The notes beneath the pieces were generated by a model. The model made no database searches. It was given only the letters and a program-made list of their open reading frames with translations, and had not been told where the DNA came from. 6,248 nt of DNA, taken from positions 1-6,248 of the forward strand of contig QKIM01000471.1 in assembly GCA_003249585.1 (NCBI GenBank), read 5' to 3'. Position numbers and translations under genes: made by a program. This stretch comes from Deltaproteobacteria bacterium (GTDB taxonomy: Bacteria; Myxococcota_A; Polyangia; HGW-17). Shown in pieces: positions 5,950-6,248 of the stretch; the stretch's first letter is position 1, and every line of letters begins with the position of its first letter.

Positions 5950-6248
5950 CTACGAATTGAGGATGGCGTGGATGGTCTCGGGCGTGAGGGGGAGGGTGCT
6001 GACGGGCTTGCCCGTGGCGTGGGCCACGGCGTTGAGCACGGCTGCGCCCACCGAGATGAAGGAGGGTTCGCCGATGCCCTTGGCGCCGAAGGGGCCCTGG
6101 GGCTCGGGCTCCTCGATGAAGTCCATCTCGATGCTCTCGGGGACGTCCAGCGAGGTGGGGATGAGATAATCCGTGAAGCCGGCGTTGATCATGACTCCCT
6201 TGCGCAGGCGGAACTCCTCCATGGTGGCCCAGCCCAGGCCCTGGACGG
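5950..6248 (-). CDS. Xanthine dehydrogenase-family molybdenum-binding subunit, C-terminal fragment
   Basis: The last 98 codons of a molybdenum hydroxylase large subunit; the 5' part lies beyond the right edge. These enzymes hydroxylate purines, aldehydes or aromatic acids (or oxidise CO) at a molybdenum-cytosine or molybdopterin centre, usually with FAD and 2Fe-2S partner subunits. Seen, reading into the window: VQGLGWATMEEF, the GFTDYLIPTSLDVPE element that is a family hallmark, then GPFGAKGIGE, whose Glu (codon 6067-6069) matches the catalytic glutamate next to the molybdenum, then a normal C-terminal helix and a TAG stop at 5950-5952. An ATG at 6222 is internal, not a start, because the frame stays open and family-like to 6248. 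Substrate cannot be judged without the N-terminal active-site residues. Probably the last gene of its operon. Confidence 0.93.
   Translation of the reverse strand, partial: VQGLGWATMEEFRLRKGVMINAGFTDYLIPTSLDVPESIEMDFIEEPEPQGPFGAKGIGEPSFISVGAAVLNAVAHATGKPVSTLPLTPETIHAILNS

Overview
The window reads as a stretch of a Gram-negative, GC-rich bacterial chromosome. Third codon positions are mostly G or C, there are two Lol-type lipoproteins, and there is a DUF465 (YdcH-type) protein, a family known mainly from Proteobacteria and relatives. A deltaproteobacterial or myxobacterial-like lineage is plausible, but this is inference; no rRNA or other lineage marker is present. I see no tRNA, rRNA, CRISPR array, insertion sequence or phage gene.

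Layout. (1) 1-604, minus strand: the N-terminal 201 codons of a polyprenyl-phosphate N-acetylhexosamine-1-phosphate transferase of the WecA/TagO type, running off the left edge. (2) 605-719: a divergent intergenic region with a likely promoter for the plus-strand genes. (3) 720-950, plus: a 76-residue DUF465 coiled-coil protein. (4) 1001-3418, plus: an 805-residue lipoprotein with many beta-propeller-like repeats. (5) 3557-5140, plus: a 527-residue lipoprotein with SH3-like modules and a C-terminal L,D-transpeptidase (YkuD) domain with an intact catalytic motif. (6) 5146-5832, minus, convergent with the transpeptidase and only 5 bases from it: an unrecognised 228-residue protein with a long acidic N-terminal tail and two membrane segments. 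(7) 5950 to the right edge, minus: the C-terminal end of a molybdenum hydroxylase large subunit (xanthine dehydrogenase family), cut by the window.

How they fit together. The left and central genes have an envelope theme: lipid-linked sugar priming, an anchored propeller scaffold and an anchored peptidoglycan transpeptidase. The three plus-strand genes may be transcribed together, but the 138-base gap before the transpeptidase leaves room for a separate promoter. The molybdenum enzyme looks like the end of an unrelated operon. The nearest thing to an undescribed unit is the propeller lipoprotein next to the multi-SH3 lipoprotein transpeptidase; the rest is ordinary chromosomal content.
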